DNA of 64,000 bases. It comes from Enoplolaimus lenunculus (lineage: Eukaryota; Nematoda; Enoplea; Enoplida; Thoracostomopsidae). Numbering within the stretch: position 1 is the first letter of the stretch; every line of letters starts with the position of its first letter. The notes under the pieces were generated by a model. It worked only from the letters and a program-made list of their open reading frames with translations, was not told the origin of the DNA and searched no databases. The translations under genes and the position numbers were made by a program. Below are positions 21,855 to 33,600 of this stretch, piece by piece. Where the stretch lies: assembly GCA_030248215.1 (NCBI GenBank), contig JASANG010001685.1, forward strand, positions 62,001-126,000, written 5' to 3'.

Positions 21855-24372
21855 ACGAGCTCGTGATAGCCCTGGTCCATAAGAGAGTTTTCGTATAGCC
21901 CAGGACTATCAGGTGTCACGGGCCTCCCTCGAAACTCGCGATAGCCCTATGCAGTCGCAAAATTCTTATTTTTAGACAAACACAGCACAAACATATATAC
22001 ACTAGTGATGGGCATCGGATATTATTTCATATCCGGATATCCGAAATGAAATTTTCTATTTCGGATATCCGAAACTGGATTTTGTGTTTTTGAGTTTCCG
22101 AACCTCAGTTTTTGTTTCTTAAGCACTTGTTTTACCCTGTTGCTCTAAAGGAAGTACCCTGACCCTCAAGCAAATTGATATAAGCAAAAAAGATAGAATT
22201 CTAAAATTCGGTATTTATTATGCCACACACAAAAAGTATATAGAATGTTCAAAAAAGTGTTTTCTGTGGCAAATCTGAAATGTTTTGCTGATATTTAATT
22301 AAGACAATTTTTCTGAAAATAACTGGAAAACGTTTATTTTCAGACTTTATTTCAAAACGTTTTTGAAAACATTTTGTTTGGCGGAAGACGGGAAAAAATA
22401 AATAACAGTCCGTAACCGAATATCAGGGGGTACCCTCTGGAGAGGTCAAATAAATATTAGTCTCACCTCTTATTCGGGTGACTCACTAGTCACTACAGTA
22501 CTTCAATAGTTCTGTGTATTCAGTTTAGAAGATTGCTACAGACTACTAAATAAATACTTACGTTGACACTTAAAATTGAGTTGATTTGGCTTGTCTTTGC
22601 CTTATTTAAACCACTGCAATAGAGATTCAATCGAATATAACCCTTCCCTCGAACTATATATACTTGAATCGTTTCAGTTCCAAGAACAAAGAACCAGATT
22701 GAAATGCACTTAAGCTAACTCGTACAAACATCAGCCCATGTTACTTATACTGGTGTCGCGCTTTCAGCAACGAATCCAGAAATTTCTAAATGGGCGGGAA
22801 GGTAAATATTTAGAAACGCAATTCTTCTCAAAAAATTTTCTTAGCGGGAAAATTATAAGGTAGGACCTTATTATATAACGAAAGTATTATGATGAGAGGA
22901 CACATTGTATGGTAATAAATGACCATATCATTTTATCACAAAATAATTATGTGGGGAGCATGGACAAATTGTAAGGTAGAACAAATTGTAAGGTAGAGGT
23001 CCTTAGACATTTTTCTTATCCGGACCGGATATCCGGTGTTCATCTGTAGTCTATATCATACTGTTCTCAGTAAACTTCCTATCGTCATTCTCGGATACAC
23101 GAAGTGTTAACTCAGTAAAAATTTGTGTTAAATACAACCACTAAAACGTCCCAGAGGTAAATTAGCGTTGCATTGAATATACGGATAAAGCTAGATCTGT
23201 GTGAAACCCAGCCGTATATCGAATTAGCGGTTTCTATTATTACAATTTTTGCTTAAGAAATAAAGATCTTGAGGTTTCTATTATTACAATTTTTGCTTAA
23301 GAAATAAAGATTTTGAATCATCATGGAACAATTGTGCAAGAATGTGGTTTAATATTCTGACTGAGGTTTGGATACAAAATTTTTTTCGTCAGCTCCAGCT
23401 ACTTTGGTGGTGAAACCATGCAAATTATTCCAAAAAAAATTTTAGACAAGCATTTCGGATATCCGGATATCGGATACACATTTCATTTGGGATACATATC
23501 CGGATATCCTGTGCCCATCTATAATATACACAGCACAAAGCAGGGCAATGCAATTTCGCACCCAAACAACACACAAACATAAACATATGGGGTGTGACGG
23601 AATCTCATATTGTCCAAGCCTGAATGGTTTAGCCCTAAACTAAGACAAATGGAAAATTTTGAAAAAGATAGAAAATTTCCTAGTCGGAAAATTTCTTAGT
23701 ATTGAAATTTTGAATATATAGTTACCAATAAAACATTTCATTTCCATATGCATATATGCAATATATATTGCTGTTTCCTGTCAATTTAAAGTCATTGGTT
23801 AATTGAGGTGTTAAAATTCAAGAGTTTTAAAATAGTAAATTACTGCCTTGTATTGCGCTAGCGAATTCGAGCATACTTTTGACGTTTTAGCAAAATAGTT
23901 TTAGTAAACGACAAACGACATTGCTGTCTTGGGCACTGGGTTCATGGGGGCTGGAAATGTGCATGGGGATGGGGGCACGTTTTGCTTGACACTTATGACT
24001 ACTTCGTTTATCGTAAAGTTTGTTTATCCAACTGGAAAGTGTTGAAAATTTTCAAAGTGGGTATACTTTAAAATCTATTAATGGCGCCGAAACGACAATT
24101 TTTGTTTGTCACAAACTCTTTATAACCCTGAGCTATCAAGAAGGGCAGTGGATTAAAATTCTAAAATTGTTTGATAAAACGGTTAGATGACAAAGTGTAA
24201 ACATTCATAAACACGTATAAATAATGTGTGTTAATATGGTATAAAAATATGTTTATGGTAAAATTTGTGACAGCTCAGGGCTATCGCGAGTTTCGAGGAA
24301 GGCTGTGACAGCTGATAGCCCTGGGCTTATGAGAAATCTCTTATATATAGACCAGGGCTATCACGAGCTCGT
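21855..24372. mobile_element. TIR element of the ATAGCCCTGGGCTAT family, split by a hAT-like element
   Basis: About 115 bp at 21855-21970 (ACGAGCTCGTGATAGCCCTG ... CGAAACTCGCGATAGCCCT) are repeated inverted at 24258-24372. The interior not belonging to the insertion is about 1 kb and non-coding. The element was broken by insertion of the 1521-bp element at 22003-23523. A related end lies at 7569-7690. Confidence 0.75.
22003..23523. mobile_element. hAT-like non-autonomous element with 8-bp target duplication
   Basis: The ends TAGTGATGGGC and (complemented) TATAGATGGGC are inverted, and ATATACAC flanks both sides exactly (21995-22002, 23524-23531). An 8-bp duplication and a TAGNGATGGGC-like terminus are typical of hAT elements. 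Both subterminal regions are packed with GGATATCC and TCCGGATATC words. A 44-bp unit is tandemly doubled at about 23229-23316. No transposase frame is seen. A truncated copy is at 50637-51574, and isolated right ends lie at about 21230-21296. Confidence 0.8.
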
Positions 24373-25981
24373 AAAGGCGCATTATTCAATTGCATGTTGT
24401 ATATTATTAGCGGGGTGCAACAGATAAAGGAATGTAGATTGAATCGGCCAGCATTGAGAAATTGACCAATACTGTCATTTTCGACAAAATTATAGCAATT
24501 CTCTAGCGGTGGTTCGGCCATGCAGTGTGTCACTTAAGTTTTACTTATATGCAGCAGGGTGATGTATTTGGCTGTGCCACTCCTAAATATATTTCAACCT
24601 AAAAACTAAAACAAAACTAAAACCAAACCTAAATCCACACCTTAAGGGAGTCCCCGGCTCCGCCAAGTCTCTCTTAGAACTTAAGTTAGGCTCAGGCGTT
24701 GCTAAACGGCGTAAGAAATTTATAAATCTATGCATGGCGGCTGCGTCCGCAAGGTATCAGTACTCAGGGGCCCTGCGTGGCCGTTAATTAAATATTGCAG
24801 GCTTAAAGTGCTAAAAGCAGTTAGCTAGGTGGTTTGGGGGTATATTGTTGCTGTGTTGTATGTGTTGTTCTAATGGCAAAAATGTGTGTCTCTAAGGTGC
24901 CCGAGACATCCGGGACACACAAATATATGCAAATCAACTCAACATGGGGGTTGGGGTAGCCAGCTTCCATATTCATTCTGATCTTGACGACTTAGGAGTA
25001 TGTGGCACATTCTTTTTGTGTATTTTGAATTAGTGGCTTAGTGCAAGTTTCTTATTGTTTCTTGGAGTTGACTGGTGTTGGAGTGACCGGATGACTTAGG
25101 CGGAAAGGCATTTAACTGGAAACAGAGTCACGGCAGCTCCATGTGAGCCTACGGTGAAACCGGCTTAAGGGATTCAGCAATAGAGGCGCATAGCGCGGAG
25201 CCTACGGGCGGTACCAAAGGAGAACCGGGGATCTTGGGATATGTATTAGGGGATTTTCTGGGGAATATTTGGAGTTTGTTCTGGGGTTGTCGGTTCTAGC
25301 GGGGCTAGTCTCGACGGTTTACTTGGGGATTTTTGGGGGTTTTGTACGGTTATTTGGAGATTACGAAGTAGCCGGGGTCTTGTCACGTTGAGTTTGCATT
25401 TGTTTGTACAGTGTGAGCTTGTGACTTAGTGGAATACAGAGTTAAGGCATCGTAGTTGACGTGCGGAAAGCACCTAACAAAGGAACTTTCGGCACATTCG
25501 GAGAATTTAAGGTCGGCAGCATAAGCATATTACTCGTTTACTTGTTGTATTCGGTACTCGTGCTTTATTGAATACAGCTTTAATACGGTGTTGGGGGGAA
25601 TAAAAAGGAAAATGACTGCATTTGCTGAATCAGAGCGATATAGCGTCATTGGAATACGGACCTGAGCGCGGAGTTGGTGGTTTCAACCCATGGCCGAAAT
25701 CACGAACTATTCACAGGTGCCACCGGAGGTGAAAAATATCGGACCCGGAATTCAACGAAACTTGCCGGAGCCGGATCTCTTGAAAATTGTGACAAAAGTA
25801 AAACGAAACGCGCTATAGAGATAAATGTAACAAAATTGTACAAAATATTATTATCGAAAATGCCAAAATCTCCGACAGAAATACAACCAGAGCCGGAGGC
25901 CGATTTTTTGCCGGAGCTGGAACCGGAGGCAGACCTCCGGTTGTACCCACTTATGCAGGAAAAATTGTCTATAAAACCTAG
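24373..25981. other. Gene-free stretch before the first receptor gene
   Basis: Less AT-rich than its surroundings from about 24900 to 25560. A plus-strand open frame of 113 codons (25674-26015) contains PEPEADFLPELEPEADL, but this comes from a GCCGGAGC-rich low-complexity tract like those at 16020 and 59210, so I do not call it a gene. Nothing else definite. Confidence 0.4.
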
Positions 25982-27241
25982 TCAAAGCACTCGGTTCCAA
26001 CCTTTAAATATATGACTTAGCTTTTCCTTTAAGAATTTGTTGTCTTTTGGTGTTTTATTACGTCTTAGCGCAAGATTAAAGAACCAATTCCGGTTCACTG
26101 AGTCAAGTGATGAGATATGCACGAAAAATTCCATTACGAAAACTATGAGTGCACCCAAAAACATGGCAAGAAACGGACTAAAATTGTGCAAATCACTCAA
26201 CGTGAAATCGGACACTGCGGCAGCCTTAGGAATTTTTGCGTTATTTATTCCGGCCCAAATCGCAATTTTCTTATCCAGATCCGAAAATCCACACTGACAC
26301 AAATGCAATATATGAACATTTAAACGTTCGACTATACACTTGGGCAAATCAGGTCGATGAAACGCAGCAACCCACATTTTGGTGCCATCTTTGATCGGAA
26401 CTGCAACTAACCTGGGGCGACGTTTAAGGTATTGTAGTATCCAAGTGTACTCGGACAGTGTATAATAGTTTGTTCTGGTTGAAATATATGAGTAGACGCT
26501 GTTATATGTGCTCATATACTTAATTTTGTGACCACGACTTAGAAGCTGAGAAGGTAAATTTTGATATAAATGAGGCGATCCAGCCAAAACGTCCTGGTTC
26601 ACTATCAGCTTTGTAGCCGAAGACTGTACAGCGCCATGAAGTGATTGAAACGGAAATGTATGTAAATGGATACGGGAATTCAGTATAAAAGTGCCCAGTA
26701 ATATGTTGATTGACATCAAACAACAGCCTATATGTAAATCGATGTGATTTTGAAACTTTATATTGCTTGATCCGGATAGTACAGCACAGTAGGATTGATG
26801 TGATAGCATATTCCATAAAGCTAAAAATATCCACAAATAGCACGGCATGACGGTCCATATTCGAAAAATTTCATGACCAATGGTGCTAGCAATGTTGAAA
26901 ACGAATGGGTATGAACGTTGTATGCATGGCAGTACCATAAAATTAACAGTATTTGCTCTGTTTAGTGTCAGAGAAAGACAACCAAAGGTCAAGTTTGTTA
27001 AATTTCGTTCCATGTCATAAAATAACCCGGTTGATTGGGTCGATTGTGACCGCGTAGTATTCGCTGTTGATGGCAGGCCGTACAAACCGTCACTTGATAT
27101 TTTAACTATAAATTGAAATCCAGCTGATTGAAGTATCATTTTGGTGAATTGAAGACAAGCTGGATTACTGGTTTTTTTCGTTGTTTCCCCAGCACCGTCG
27201 GTACCAAGTAATAACAGTCTATTGGTGTTCATTGTTTTCAA
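25982..27241 (-). CDS. Ionotropic receptor-like membrane protein (IR/iGluR family), paralogue A
   Basis: Single uninterrupted frame of 419 residues. Residues about 1-118 look like the S1 half of a glutamate-receptor ligand-binding domain (CLQFTKMILQSAGFQF, SSDGLYG, STGLFYDM, LSLTLNRANTVNF). Membrane segments are likely at about 126-146 (TVMPCYLWIFLALWNML), 166-188 (IGCCLMSINILLGTFIL) and 355-376 (FLAMFLGALIVFVMEFFV); residues about 190-345 would be S2. The spacing between the first two segments is only about 20 residues, shorter than usual for a re-entrant pore loop plus M2. No signal peptide is seen at this start, so an upstream exon may exist. The family role would be ligand-gated cation conduction, often chemosensory; ligand unknown. 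Its paralogue is at 45711-46883. Confidence 0.7.
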   Translation of the reverse strand: MKTMNTNRLLLLGTDGAGETTKKTSNPACLQFTKMILQSAGFQFIVKISSDGLYGLPSTANTTRSQSTQSTGLFYDMERNLTNLTFGCLSLTLNRANTVNFMVLPCIQRSYPFVFNIASTIGHEIFRIWTVMPCYLWIFLALWNMLSHQSYCAVLSGSSNIKFQNHIDLHIGCCLMSINILLGTFILNSRIHLHTFPFQSLHGAVQSSATKLIVNQDVLAGSPHLYQNLPSQLLSRGHKIKYMSTYNSVYSYISTRTNYYTLSEYTWILQYLKRRPRLVAVPIKDGTKMWVAAFHRPDLPKCIVERLNVHILHLCQCGFSDLDKKIAIWAGINNAKIPKAAAVSDFTLSDLHNFSPFLAMFLGALIVFVMEFFVHISSLDSVNRNWFFNLALRRNKTPKDNKFLKEKLSHIFKGWNRVL

Positions 27242-27371
27242 CGCTTACATTTCTTCACTATCGCACATGGTAAAAATAAATACAAATATACAAGTGTAGC
27301 CAAAATACGTTATTCAATGAAAATTTAAAGTAGTTTGGCTTGCAAAATTTTTTGTAATGCAGTATTGCATT

Positions 27372-27632
27372 TTAACGGTATCTGGTAATGGTTGATAACG
27401 ACATTTTGAATCGCGTATACTTATTTCCCGCATTATGTCGCTCACACGTTACTATACGTGCACTCGGCACACAAAATGTCTCTTCCACAAAAAAATCAAT
27501 AGCTTGTGCGGTTTGTTTATTGGAACACTCGCGGACATCATAAGGTTTCGCGTAAACTCTGTTCGGACAAAACTTTGCAGTATTAACACTGTCTTGAACA
27601 TTGAAATGTTTGGAAAACAATGTAGTGGACAA
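27372..27632 (-). CDS. Unassigned open frame upstream of receptor gene A
   Basis: An 86-residue frame with six cysteines (FCPNRVYAKPYDVRECSNKQ near its middle). I do not recognise it. It sits about 130 bp upstream of the receptor on the same strand, so it could be a separate exon of that gene, but I see no convincing donor and acceptor pair joining them. May be chance. Confidence 0.2.
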   Translation of the reverse strand: MSTTLFSKHFNVQDSVNTAKFCPNRVYAKPYDVRECSNKQTAQAIDFFVEETFCVPSARIVTCERHNAGNKYTRFKMSLSTITRYR

Positions 27633-27689
27633 TATTTTTATCTGATAGCCACATTAAGTAGGGATACCACATTATTCAAATTATGACGG

Positions 27690-30600
27690 GAAATTCAAAT
27701 TTTTTCGGGGAAACTCAAATTTTGGTGGGAAAATTAGACTTGGGCGGAAAATTGAAATTTTGGCGGGAATATTCAAATTTTGGAGAGAAAATTCAAATTT
27801 TGGCGGGAAAATTAAAATTTTGGCGGGAAATTCAAATTTTCGCGGGAATTTCAAATTTTGGTAGAAACATTGGAAATTTGGCTGGGAAATTTATATTTTG
27901 GAGGTAAACTTTAAATTTTGGCGAGAAAATCTAATTTGGTGGGAAAATTCAAATTTTGGTGGGAAAACTTTAAGTTTACCGGAAATTCAAATTGTGGCGG
28001 TTCAAATTTAGCTGCAAAATACAAATTTTGGTGGAAAATTCAAATTTTGGCGGGAAATTCAAATTTTGGCGGAAAATTCAAATATTGGCTGGAAATTCAA
28101 ATTTTGGCTGGAAATTCAAATTTTGGCAAAAAATTCAAATTTTGGCGGGAAAACTTGAAGTTTACCGGAAATCCAAATTTTGGGCGGTTAAAATTTAGCG
28201 GCAAAATACAAATTTTGGTGGAAAATTCAAATTTTGGCGGGAAATTCAAATTTTGGCGGAAAATTCAAATTTTGGCGGAAAATTGAAAATTTGGCGGCAA
28301 AATACAAATGTTGGTGGAAAATTCAAATTTTGGCGGTAAATTCAAATTTTGGCGGGAAATTCAAATTTTGGCGGGAAATTCAAATTTTGGTGGGAAATTC
28401 AAATTTTGGCGGAAAATTGAAAATTTGGCGGGAAAATTTAAATTTTGGCAGAAACATTGGAACTTTGGCTGTGAAATTCATATTTTGGCAGAAACATTGG
28501 AATTTTGGCTGTGAAATTCATATTTTGGTGGAAAATTCGAATTTTGGCGGGAAAATTAAACTTTGGCGGAAAATTTAAATTTTGTCGGGAATATTCAAAT
28601 TTTGGAGTGAAAATTCAAATTTTGGCTGGAAATTCAAAATTTGGCGGGAAAATTAAAATTTTGGCGGGAAATTCAAATTTTCGCGGGAATTTCAAATTTT
28701 GATAGAAACATTAGAGATTTGGCTGGGAAATTTATATTTTGGACGGAAACTTTAAATTTTTGGCGAGAATATCTAATTTGGTGGGAAAATTCAAATTTTG
28801 GCAGGAAATTCAAATTTTGGCGGTAAAAATAAAAATTTACCGTAAATTCAAATTTTGGCGGATCAAATAAAGCTGCAAAATACAAAATTTGGTGGACTGT
28901 TCAAAATTTGGCGGGAAACTCAAATTTTGGCGGAAAATTCAAATATTGGCTGGAAATTCAAATTTCGGCTGGAAATTCAAATTTTGGCGGAAAATTGAAA
29001 ATTTGGCGGCAAAATACAAATTTTGGTGGAAAATTCAAATTTTGGCGGGAAATTCAAATTTTGGCGGAAAATTCAAATTTTGGCAGGAAATTCAAATTTT
29101 GGAGGGAAATTCAAATTTTGGCTGAAAATTCAAATTTTGGCTGGAAATTCAAATTTTGGCGGGAAATTGTAAATTTGGCGGCAAAATACAAATTTTGGTG
29201 GAAAATTCAAATTTTGGCGGGAAATTCAAATTTTGGCGGAAAATTCAAATTTTGGAAGGAAATTCAAATTTTGGCGGAAAATTCAAATTTTGGCTGGAAA
29301 TTCAAATTTTGGCTGGAAATTCATATTTTGGTGGAAAATTCAATTTTGGCGGGAAATTCAAATTTTGGCGGGAAATTCAAATTTTGGCGGAAAATTGAAA
29401 TTTTGGCGGAAAATTGAAAATTTGGCGGGAAAATTTAAATTTTGGCAGAAACATTGGAACTTTGGCTGTGAAATTCATATTTTGGCAGAAACATTGGAAT
29501 TTTGGCTGTGAAATTCATATTTTGGCAGAAACATTGGAATTTTGGCTGTGAAATTCATATTTTGGTGGAAAATTCAAATTCTGGCTGGAAATTCAAATGT
29601 TGGCGGAAAATTCAAATTTTGTCGGGAATATTCAAATTTTGGAGTGAAAATTCAAATTTTGGCAGGAAATTCAAATTTTGGCGGGAAAACTTAAAATTTA
29701 CCGGAAATTCAAATTTTGGCGGTTCAAATTTAGCGGCAAAATACAAATTTTGGAGGAAAATTCAAATTTTGGCGGGAAACTCAAATTTTGGCAGAAAATT
29801 CAAATTTTGGCTGGAAATTCAAATTTTGGCGGGAAATTCAAATTTTGGCGGAAAATTGAAAATTTGGCGGCAAAATACAAATTTTGGTGGAAAATTCAAA
29901 TTTTGGCGGGAAATCCAAATTTTGGCGGAAAATTCAAATTTTGGCAGGAAATTCAAATTTTGGAGGGAAATTCAAATTTTGGCGGAAAATTCAAATTTTG
30001 GCTGGAAATTCAAATTTTGGCGGGAAATTGTAAATTTGGCGGCAAAATACAAATTTTGGTGGAAAATTCAAATTTTGGCGGGAAATTCAAATTTTGGCGG
30101 AAAATTCAAATTTTGGAAGGAAATTCAAATTTTGGCGGAAAATTCAAATTTTGGCTGGAAATTCAAATTTTGGCTGGAAATTCATATTTTGGTGGAAAAT
30201 TCAATTTTGGCGGGAAATTCAAATTTTGGCGGGAAATTCAAATTTTGGCGGAAAATTGAAATTTTGGCGGAAAATTGAAAATTTGGCGGGAAAATTTAAA
30301 TTTTGGCAGAAACATTGGAACTTTGGCTGTGAAATTCATATTTTGGCAGAAACATTGGAATTTTGGCTGGAAATTCATATTTTGGCAGAAACATTGGAAT
30401 TTTGGCTGTGAAATTCATATTTTGGTGGAAAATTCAAATTCTGGCTGGAAATTCAAATGTTGGCGGAAAATTCAAATTTTGTCGGGAATATTCAAATTTT
30501 GGAGTGAAAATTCAAATTTTGGCTGGAAATTCAAAATTTGGCGGGAAAATTAAAATTAATTTCAAATTTTGATAGAAACATTAGAAATTTGGCTGGGAAA

Positions 30601-33600
30601 TTTATATTTTGGACGGAAACTTTAAATTTTTGGCGAGAATATCTAATTTGGTGGGAAAATTCAAATTTTGGCAGGAAATTCAAATTTTGGCGGGAAAACT
30701 TAAAATTTACCGGAAATTCAAATTTCGGCGGTTCAAATTTAGCGGCAAAATACAAATTTTGGAGGAAAATTCAAATTTTGGCGGGAAACTCAAATTTTGG
30801 CGGAAAATTCAAATATTGGCTGGAAATTCAAATTTCGGCTGGAAATTCAAATTTTGGGAGGAAATTCAAATTTTGGCGGGAAAACTTGAAGTTTGCCGGA
30901 AAATTCAAATTTTGGCGTGGAAATCCAAATTTTGGCGGAAAATTCAAATTTTGGCGGGAAATTCAAATTTTGGCAGGAAAATTCAAATTTTGGCCGAACC
31001 TTCAAATTTTAGCGGGAAATTCAAATTTTGGCGGAAAATTGAAAATTTGGCGGCAAAATACAAATTTTGGTGGAAAATTCAAATTTTGGCGGGAAATTCA
31101 AATTTTGGCGGAAAATTCAAATTTTGGCAGGAAATTCAAATTTTGGAGGGAAATTCAAATTTTGGCGGAAAATTCAAATTTTGGCTGGAAATTCAAATTT
31201 TGGCGGAAAATTGAAAAGGTTTGGCGAGAGGAAATTCAAATTTTGGAGGGAAATTCAAATTTTGGCGGAAAATTCAAATTTTGGCTGGAAATTCAAATTT
31301 TGGCTGGAAATTCATATTTTGGTGGAAAATTCAAATTTTGGCGGGAAATTCAAATTTTGGCAGAAAATTCAAATTTTGGCTGGAAATTCAAATTTTGGCA
31401 AGAAATTCAAATTTTGGCGGGAAATTGAAAATTTGGCGGCAAAATACAAATTTTGGCGGGAAATTCAAATTTTGGCGTAAAATTCAAATTTTGGCAGGAA
31501 ATTCAAAATTTGGCTTGAAAATTAAAATTAATTTCAAATTTTGATAGAAACATTAGAAATTTGGCTGGGAAATTTATATTTTGGACGGAAACTTTAAATT
31601 TTTGGCGAGAATATCTAATTTGGTGGGAAATTTCAAATTTTGGCAGGAAATTCAAATTTTGGCGGGAAAACTTAAAATTTACCGGAAATTCAAATTTTGG
31701 CGGTTCAAATTTAGCGGCAAAATACAAATTTTGGTGGAAAATTCAAATTTTGGCGGGAAACTCAAATTTTGGCGGAAAATTCAAATATTGGCTGGAAATT
31801 CAAATTTCGGCTGGAAATTCAAATTTTGGGAGGAAATTCAAATTTTGGCGGGAAAACTTGAAGTTTACCGGAAATTCAAATTTTGGCGGTTCAAATTTAG
31901 CGGCAAAATACAAATTTTGGTGAAAAATGCAAATTTTGGCGGGAAATTCAAATTTTGGCAGAAAATTCAAATTTTGGCTGGAAATTCAAATTTTGGCGGG
32001 AAATTCAAATTTTGGCGGAAAATTGAAAATTTGGCGGCAAAATACAAATTTTGGTGGAAAATTCAAATTTTGGCGGGAAATCCAAATTTTGGCGGAAAAT
32101 TCAAATTTTGGCAGGAAATTCAAATTTTGGAGGGAAATTCAAATTTTGCCGGAAAATTCAAATTTTGGCTGGAAATTCAAATTTTGGCGGAAAATTGAAA
32201 ATTTGGCGGCAAAATACAAATTTTTGCAAAATACAAATTTTGGCTGGAAATTCAAATTTTGGGCAAATTTGGGAAAATTCAAATTTTGGCAGGAAATTCA
32301 AATTTTGGAGGGGAATAGATTCAAATTTTGGCGGGAAAATTCAAAATTTGGCTGGAAATTCAAATTTTGGCTGGAAATTCATATTTTGGGTGGAAAATTT
32401 CCCAAATTTTGGCGGTTGAAATTCAAATTCTTTTGGCACAAAATTCAAATTTTTGGATGGAAATTTTTTCAAATTTTGGCAAGAAATTCAAATTTTGGCC
32501 GGTAAATGAAAATTTGGCGGCAAAATACAAATTTTGGTGGAAAATTAAAATTTTGGCGGGAAATTCAAATTTTGGCGTAAAATTTAAATTTTGGAAGGAA
32601 ATTAAATTTTGGCGGGAAATTCAAATTTTGGCGGGAAATAAATTTTGCCGAAAAAACAAAAATTTTGTCAAAAATTTGATGAAAATTAAAAATTCAAATT
32701 TTGGAGGGAAATTCAAATTTTGGCGGAAAATTGAAATTTTGGCTGGAAATTCAAATTTTGGCTGGAAATTCATATTTTGGTGGAAAATTCAAATTTTGGT
32801 GGGAAATTCAAATTTTGGCAGAAAATTCAAATTTTGGCTGGAAATTCAAATTTTGGCAAGAAATTCAAATTTTGGCGGGAAATTGAAAATTTGGCGGCAA
32901 AATACAAATTTTGGTGGAAAATTAAAATTTTGGCGGGAAATTCAAATTTTGGCGTAAAATTCAAATTTTGGCAGGAAATTCAAATTTTGGCGGGAAATTC
33001 AAATTTTGGCGGAAAATTCAAATTTTGGCATGAAATTCAAATTTTGGAGGGAAATTCAAATTTTGGCGGAAAAATTTAAATTTTGGCAGAAACATTGGAA
33101 TTTTGGCTGTGAAATTCATATTTTGGCAGAAACATTGGAATTTTGGCTGTGATATTCATATTTTGGTGGAAAATTCAAATTCTGGCTGGAAATTCAAATT
33201 TTGGCGGAAAATTCAAATTTTGGCGGGAAATTCAAATTTTGGCGCGAAATTCAAATTTTCGCGGGAATTTCAAATTTTAGTAGAAACAGTAGAAATTTGG
33301 TTGGGAAATTTATATTTTAGAGGGATACTTTTTATTTTTGGCGAGAATATCTGAATTTGGTGGGAAAATTCAAATTTTGGCAGGAAATTCAAATTTTGGC
33401 GGGAAAACTTAAATTTTACCGGAAATTCAAATTTTGGCGGTTCAAATTTAGCGGCAAAATACAAATTTTGGTGGAAAATTCAAATTTTGGCGGGAAATTC
33501 AAATTTTGGCGGAAAATTCACATTTTGGCTGGAAATTCAAATTTTGGCGGGAAATTCAAATTTTGGTGGAAAATTCAAATTTTGGCGGGAAATTAAAATT

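Noticed and set aside
25674-26015. 113-codon plus-strand frame with PEPEAD-like repeats
   Set aside because: It comes from a GCCGGAGC-rich low-complexity tract and overlaps the end of the receptor gene on the other strand.
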